Source: Clostridiaceae bacterium HFYG-1003 (lineage in GTDB: Bacteria; Bacillota; Clostridia; Clostridiales; Clostridiaceae). Taken from it: a stretch of DNA of 64,000 nucleotides. Shown here piece after piece: positions 59,970 to 64,000 of the stretch (position 1 is the first letter of the stretch; every line of letters begins with the position of its first letter). The notes under the pieces were generated by a model that did no database searches, was not told the origin of the DNA, and saw nothing but the letters and a program-made list of their open reading frames with translations. The stretch covers positions 3,261,558 through 3,325,557 of the forward strand of contig CP102060.1 in assembly GCA_024579835.1 (NCBI GenBank). Direction: 5' to 3'. A program made the position numbers and the translations under genes.

Positions 59970-60434
59970 TTAAGTCAGCTGATCGATGAGGGCCAGAATT
60001 TCGGCGTTGTCCGGAATATCCTGCATGGAATGACCATAGTGGACAAAGCGCAGCTGGCCCTGTTTGTCGATGATCATCTGAGCTGGCATTCTGCCTAATT
60101 TGAATAAATTGACCTTTTGCCCGTACAGTTTCAGAACCTGCTGAGTGGGGTCGGGCAGGCCGACAAAGCCAAGCTGGTTCTTTTCAAAGTATTCCCGGAA
60201 TTTATCCTGTGATTCCGGCCCAATGGTAACAACAACGGTATCCCGTGAGGTAAACTGACCCAGATCTTGATGCAACTGCATCATATGCCGCTGGCAGAAC
60301 GGTCAGACAAACCCGCGGTTGAGTACGATCAGAACATTGTTTTTTCCCTGAAGCGCTGACAGTCTGAACAAATTTCCCTGATAGTCTGTCAGTTCAAAGT
60401 CCGGGGCGGGGCGGTTGATTTCAACACTCGCCAT
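59970..60434 (-). CDS. Peroxiredoxin-like selenoprotein with in-frame TGA (UxxC)
   Basis: 154 residues if the TGA at 60305-60303 is read as selenocysteine. AGGAGATG precedes the ATG at 60434. The frame runs APDFELTDYQGNLFRLSALQ, then LIVLNRGFV-U44-PF-C47-QRHMMQLHQDL, then a thioredoxin-fold core with MPAQMIIDKQGQLRFVHYG. Relatives in the AhpC/TSA-like (PRX-like) family have CPxC here, so Sec replaces the first redox Cys. A hairpin with an AGUU loop lies 20-35 nt after the TGA (SECIS-like). Ordinary annotation would call only the 104 residues after an internal ATG. Confidence 0.85.
60268..60283 (-). promoter_or_regulatory. Candidate bacterial SECIS hairpin
   Basis: On the minus strand TGATGC-AGTT-GCATCA, a perfect 6-bp stem with a 4-nt loop carrying G at its second position. 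The loop begins 26 nt after the TGA, within the distance expected for SelB-binding elements. Confidence 0.6.
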
Positions 60435-60710
60435 TTATTTCATCTCCTGTCTGGTTGGATTGTGACTGAACCAATCGCTGAAATAGGCAGCCGATTGATG
60501 GACCGATTGTTGGCAGCTCCTCAATTGCCTCTTCGGCCAAATCTTAGCTGTTTCCTCGGGTGCTTGTTCCGCAGATTTCTGGACTGCTCTTCGGTTGGTT
60601 CAGTCGACGGATTCATTAATTAATTGTATCATACAACGAATAAACCGCGAGCGGCAGCAGCCGGATTTCAAAAAATACCACGAAATGTCATGAACGGATC
60701 CAAGACTGGA

Positions 60711-61565
60711 CTAATTAGCCTCATCTCGGTCAGGCCGCCAGCTAAACCGGTAAATCATGGGATCCGGACAGGGAAGGTCGGGTGGTGAGAGCGTGATCGT
60801 TCCAGGCAGGCCGAGCTCAAGAGCCGAGCAATGGAAGTGGGCGGCGGCAATTCCCAGATCAACTTCCTGAATGTCATAAGGGAAAGCGGCGCTGTATCCG
60901 ACAGCTTTTGACTCATAGAAATGGAATGTAGTTTCATGGAGCAATACTCGCCAGGGCTGCTTATTGGAAGCGGATGGTCCCAAGCGAACCATCTCCAGGG
61001 GAACGGAATATGCTCCCGCTGCTTCTTTCGTCAGCGGTGTCTGGAAGTTGTCCTGAAAAAACAGCTGTTCCCAGGGTTTGCGCTGATCTGCCTGGATGAC
61101 TTTCCGCATCGCCCGTTCCTTCAGGTGTTTTTTCGCTGCGGCATACCCATAAGGGGTAATAATGGGAAAGGATTCTCCGGGGGCAATGGCCATGGCCTGA
61201 GCAAAGCCTTTTCGGTCAAACGTTCCGCCCAGCCAGCAGGTTCCAAGACCAAGATGAGTCAGGTAGAGAATCGCCAGTTCCATTTCATAGCCCAGAGCCA
61301 GCATGGCATGGGGCCCCTCGGTCAAAGTCGCTCCGAGATAATGCCGGGCTCCCTGGATCACTCCATAGGTACCCAGTTTTTCTCCCTCGGAGGAGGCGGT
61401 CAGATCCAGAAAGTGAAACTGAATGGGATGGTGGAAGGGATTGTCCAGGGATTGCACAAAGTCCCGGAGGGCATGGTGTTTCTCAGCCTCGACCACTTGG
61501 TCGGAATAGTTGCGGACACTGGTGCGCTGCCGGATCGCATCGATGGCGGGAAATGACGGATTCAT
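60711..61565 (-). CDS. Nitroreductase family protein (TM1586-type)
   Basis: 284 residues, an FMN-dependent nitroreductase-like fold arranged as two half-domains. AIRQRTSVRNYSDQVV near the N-terminus is the FMN-binding RxSxRxY-type motif, LGLGTCWLGGTFDR follows, and the second half has VRLGPSASNKQPWRVLL. This matches the putative TM nitroreductase (PF14512) family. The substrate is unknown. AGGAGAGA precedes the ATG. It is a separate unit from the selenoprotein gene (145-bp or larger gap). Confidence 0.83.
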   Translation of the reverse strand: MNPSFPAIDAIRQRTSVRNYSDQVVEAEKHHALRDFVQSLDNPFHHPIQFHFLDLTASSEGEKLGTYGVIQGARHYLGATLTEGPHAMLALGYEMELAILYLTHLGLGTCWLGGTFDRKGFAQAMAIAPGESFPIITPYGYAAAKKHLKERAMRKVIQADQRKPWEQLFFQDNFQTPLTKEAAGAYSVPLEMVRLGPSASNKQPWRVLLHETTFHFYESKAVGYSAAFPYDIQEVDLGIAAAHFHCSALELGLPGTITLSPPDLPCPDPMIYRFSWRPDRDEAN

Positions 61566-61842
61566 GGGATCTCTCCTTTTTCAGTAGAATGTGGATTTGG
61601 ATGCAGTCGGTCCATGGCTGGAGCCCCGGGCAACCGAAGAAGGGGTGTCCTCAAGTTGGATCAATGACAGGACTTTAAGCCAGATGACAGCTGCGCGGGA
61701 TCCTGATGGGAAGTAGTTTGTCCTCATTATACACGAACCAATCGGGAAATGCCCGAGGATCTGAAAGGGGTAGGAAATCGCCCCATATCAAGGGTTTTTG
61801 CAATTGTAAATGAAATGTTCCGAGAAGTTTACCATTCATTAA

Positions 61843-61871
61843 TTGCTTTAAAAATAGAATCAGTCTAAAAT
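61843..61871 (+). promoter_or_regulatory. Promoter of the Dps gene
   Basis: TTGCTT, a 17-bp spacer, TAAAAT at 61866-61871. The 380-bp spacer from 61566 shows no gene and no clear PerR or Fur box. Confidence 0.6.
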
Positions 61872-61945
61872 AGAGTTGTAGGAAAAAACAGGCGCATAGC
61901 CTGAAAATGGAATCAAACCATTCAATCAACCATCGGAGGTATGAA

Positions 61946-62365
61946 ATGAGAAAAACGTATTTAGCTAATTTAATGGTCGGAAATGTCATGCTGCACAACC
62001 TGCACTGGAATGTAGAAGGAAAGGCGTTCAAGCAGATTCATGAATATCTGGAATTCCTGTACGACGACGCATTCGCGAAATATGACGAAGTGGCAGAGCG
62101 CATGAAGATGGACGGCAAGATGCCAACCGCTTCAATCAAGGAATACATGGCCGATACGGACATGAAGGAACTGGAAGTTCGGGCCTATTCCATTGAAGAA
62201 GCTCTTAAGGAAGCCAAGAACTACCTGGAGCATATGAGAGAGCTGGCTCTGAAGATCCGGTCCGAGGCAGATGAAAAGGATGAATTTGCCTGGGTGAACC
62301 TGATGGAAGATCATGTAGCCGGATATGACAAGCAAATCTGGTTCATGAACCAGTCTCTGGTATAA
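61946..62365 (+). CDS. dps: Dps/ferritin-like DNA-binding iron-storage protein
   Basis: 139 residues forming a four-helix bundle. The inter-subunit ferroxidase residues are in NLHWNVEGKAFKQIHEYLE and LYDDAFAKYDEVAERM (His, Asp, Glu). It stores iron and protects from peroxide. GGAGGT lies five bases before the ATG at 61946. An in-frame ATG at 61907 has no ribosome site. Confidence 0.92.
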   Translation: MRKTYLANLMVGNVMLHNLHWNVEGKAFKQIHEYLEFLYDDAFAKYDEVAERMKMDGKMPTASIKEYMADTDMKELEVRAYSIEEALKEAKNYLEHMRELALKIRSEADEKDEFAWVNLMEDHVAGYDKQIWFMNQSLV

Positions 62366-62390
62366 ATTCCGCAACCTGAATCAATAGAAC

Positions 62391-62431
62391 GCAACGCGCC
62401 TCCGGCAGATTTTCTGCCGGAGGCGCGTTGC
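62391..62431. terminator. Long perfect hairpin after dps
   Basis: GCAACGCGCCTCCGGCAG with its exact complement (18 bp) around ATTTT. There is no T tract. It lies between the convergent dps and ccsA genes. Confidence 0.6.
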
Positions 62432-62461
62432 GTTGCAGGGCGGTTTGAGCGGAACGAAGGA

Positions 62462-63310
62462 TTACAGGATGGTGGACACTGCCCCGGCGTAGCTGTGGAT
62501 GCTGGGCAGCAGGGTGTTGACTCCGATGTAGGTGAACAGCACGCAGAGAAAGCCGATGAGGGCGAACCAGGCGGCTTTTTTGCCGCGCCAGCCTTTGACT
62601 ACGCGCATGTGCAGGTATATGGAGTAGATAATCCAGGTGATGAAGGACCAGGTTTCCTTGGGATCCCAGGCCCAGTAGCGAGCCCAGGCCTTCTGAGCCC
62701 AGATTGCGCCGGTGATCATGACCAGAGTGAGGAACAGATAGCCAAAGGCCACCGCCCGATAACTGATCAAGTCAAGCATCTCCAGATTGGGCACATGCTT
62801 TGCGATGAAGTCATCCTCTTTCATTCGGCCCCGGATCAGGTACATGGCGGAAATGCCGAAGGCAACCCCGAACGCGCCGTAGCTGATGACGGCGGTGGCG
62901 ACATGAAATACGAGCCAGGCGCTTTGCAGCGCCGGCATCAGGGGGCGCACATCCTTGTTCTGCATGGCGGCATAGCCGATCACGATGATGACCACCGGGG
63001 CAACAAAAGCTCCCATGGCCTTAAAGTGGAAGCGACGCTCGAAGATCAGGAATAAGAGGGCGATGCCCCAGGCGAAACTGGTGGCAAACTCATACTGATT
63101 CGACAGGGGAACTCGGCCGGCTCCCAAGCCCCGGGCTGCCAGTGCCAGACTATGGCAGGCGAATGCGGCCCACAGGGCTCGGGTGGCCCAAAGTCCGGCG
63201 CCTTCTCTCTTTCCGACCAGGAACACGAAGAACAGGACCATGCCCAGGACATAGAGTGAAAACGCTCCGTAGAACAGGATATTTTCCATTTCAAGCAGCG
63301 GCAGCATCAT
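62462..63310 (-). CDS. ccsA: Cytochrome c biogenesis protein CcsA/ResC
   Basis: 282 residues with about eight hydrophobic segments. The heme-handling WWD-type motif is WARYWAWDPKETWSFITW. Conserved His residues lie in the HVATAVISYGAF and YSIYLHMRVVKGW segments. Together with ResB it forms the system II cytochrome c synthase outside the membrane. GGGAGGAACC precedes the ATG, and the start overlaps the resB stop by four bases. Confidence 0.9.
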   Translation of the reverse strand: MMLPLLEMENILFYGAFSLYVLGMVLFFVFLVGKREGAGLWATRALWAAFACHSLALAARGLGAGRVPLSNQYEFATSFAWGIALLFLIFERRFHFKAMGAFVAPVVIIVIGYAAMQNKDVRPLMPALQSAWLVFHVATAVISYGAFGVAFGISAMYLIRGRMKEDDFIAKHVPNLEMLDLISYRAVAFGYLFLTLVMITGAIWAQKAWARYWAWDPKETWSFITWIIYSIYLHMRVVKGWRGKKAAWFALIGFLCVLFTYIGVNTLLPSIHSYAGAVSTIL

Positions 63311-64000
63311 ACGTTGGTTCCTCCCGATGGGTTGATCTTGAGCCTGCGGTCAAGCTCTTCATAAAACAGAGCCTGATTGCGGCGGGTGGTCGCGGTGATC
63401 CAGGATGCTCCGGAGTTCTCGGTGACTCCGTAAAATTCCTGGGGGATCCAGTAAAAGCTCAGAAAAATGCCGGCCAGCAGGAGGAGACCGCCTGCCAGGA
63501 CTCCGGGGATCCCGGGATCTGAGACAGCCTGAAGCACGGTGAAGAGCCGGGGGGATTCCAGATGGAAGGTGTAATTCAGAAAGCGCAGGGGAGTTCCCGG
63601 CACGGCGAGATCCATCTGAACCTGCTGTCCCTTGTGATAGATGGCATAGAGGATTCGGGGGTTTTGAGGGAACGGGCTCCTCGTGTACGGGTGACCCTCC
63701 CGCAGGATAAAATCAGGATAAAAGTCCATAAACTGAAGCACAATGTCTTCCCCGTCCTGGGCATACGCCTCGGACTGGAACAGGGTCCGATGGGAGAGTT
63801 CCTGTCCGTCTTTTTCCAGCCGGGCAGCCAGTGCCCAGCCGGTTCCGGACTGGAACAGGTCAAACCCGGGACCGGTCATCGGCTGGTTGACCTGAAGCAC
63901 ACCCTGCCGGACGATCTGGCCGGCTGAGTCGAGAATCGCGGCGTCGGTCAGGTACTGGTGGACGGAATAATCCTCGCGGTAGAGGATGTCAAAGTCATCA
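63307..64000 (-). CDS. resB: Cytochrome c biogenesis protein ResB (N-terminus outside window)
   Basis: The frame is open to the window edge (231 residues seen). It contains a large extracytoplasmic part (FDILYREDYSVHQYLTD...GTPLRFLNYTFHLE), then one transmembrane helix (GIPGVLAGGLLLLAGIFLSFYW) and a short cytoplasmic tail, matching the C-terminal half of ResB/Ccs1. Coupled to ccsA. The presence of a system II pathway implies at least one c-type cytochrome in this otherwise fermentative organism. Confidence 0.85.
   Translation of the reverse strand, partial: DDFDILYREDYSVHQYLTDAAILDSAGQIVRQGVLQVNQPMTGPGFDLFQSGTGWALAARLEKDGQELSHRTLFQSEAYAQDGEDIVLQFMDFYPDFILREGHPYTRSPFPQNPRILYAIYHKGQQVQMDLAVPGTPLRFLNYTFHLESPRLFTVLQAVSDPGIPGVLAGGLLLLAGIFLSFYWIPQEFYGVTENSGASWITATTRRNQALFYEELDRRLKINPSGGTNV

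Noticed and set aside
60303-60305. TGA in the peroxiredoxin gene as a pseudogene mutation
   Set aside because: It is the only lesion, coincides with the catalytic Cys position, and a hairpin lies at SECIS distance, so selenocysteine is the better reading.

Overview
The window looks like chromosome from a strictly anaerobic, amino-acid-fermenting Bacillota (Clostridia-like). Most genes have strong AGGAGG-type Shine-Dalgarno sites, ATG/GTG starts and 1-34 nt overlaps. A T-box leader, cdaA-cdaR, 2-oxoacid:ferredoxin oxidoreductase genes, butyrate kinase and phosphotransbutyrylase genes, and a 2-hydroxyacyl-CoA-dehydratase-family protein all point the same way. Coding DNA is rich in G/C at third positions and the spacers are AT-richer. 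The species cannot be named from sequence alone. No rRNA, tRNA, CRISPR array, insertion sequence or phage gene was seen.

Layout. 1-4.7 kb: Na+/phosphate-type transporter, stress-type SDR, GntR regulator. 5.0-14.1 kb: a complete methylaspartate pathway of glutamate fermentation (glmS-glmL-glmE-mal, two-subunit mesaconase, citD-citE-citF citramalate lyase). The lyase ligase citC lies apart at 19.9 kb, coupled to ptsI. 14.4-19.7 kb: TetR/HsmA pair with twin operators, a YgbA-like protein, LysR/YeiH divergent pair, Nudix hydrolase. 22.7-25.7 kb: thioredoxin and a T-box-controlled cysK-cysE unit. 28.4-30.5 kb: c-di-AMP synthase and its regulator. Its usual partner glmM is at 46.4 kb. 32.4-39.0 kb: buk-ptb-buk followed by a P-loop ATPase and VorDBAC, which together can turn branched-chain 2-oxoacids into acyl-CoA, acyl-phosphate and ATP. 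39.6-45.2 kb: oligopeptide ABC transporter that could supply the amino acids.

51.2-53.8 kb: an ECF sigma factor, an RsgI-like membrane anti-sigma protein with an Asp-rich tail, and a triple-PepSY exported protein with an Asp/His tail. The sigma gene and the PepSY gene share an almost identical upstream promoter-like motif, so this looks like a self-contained envelope-sensing regulon. 54.2-58.4 kb: an ABC importer fused in one operon to a double-cubane-type (2-hydroxyacyl-CoA dehydratase family) reductase. 58.5-59.4 kb: PadR/DUF2812 pair with ATATATCG operators. 60.0-60.4 kb: a peroxiredoxin-like gene interrupted by an in-frame TGA exactly at the catalytic UxxC position, with a SECIS-like hairpin. 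I read it as a selenoprotein that ordinary gene calling truncates. The window closes with a nitroreductase-like protein, Dps, and ResB/CcsA cytochrome c maturation genes.

A further theme is the spacers. Many carry local direct repeats of 7-28 bp, several in exact 10, 11 or 20 bp phase, often next to perfect hairpins.
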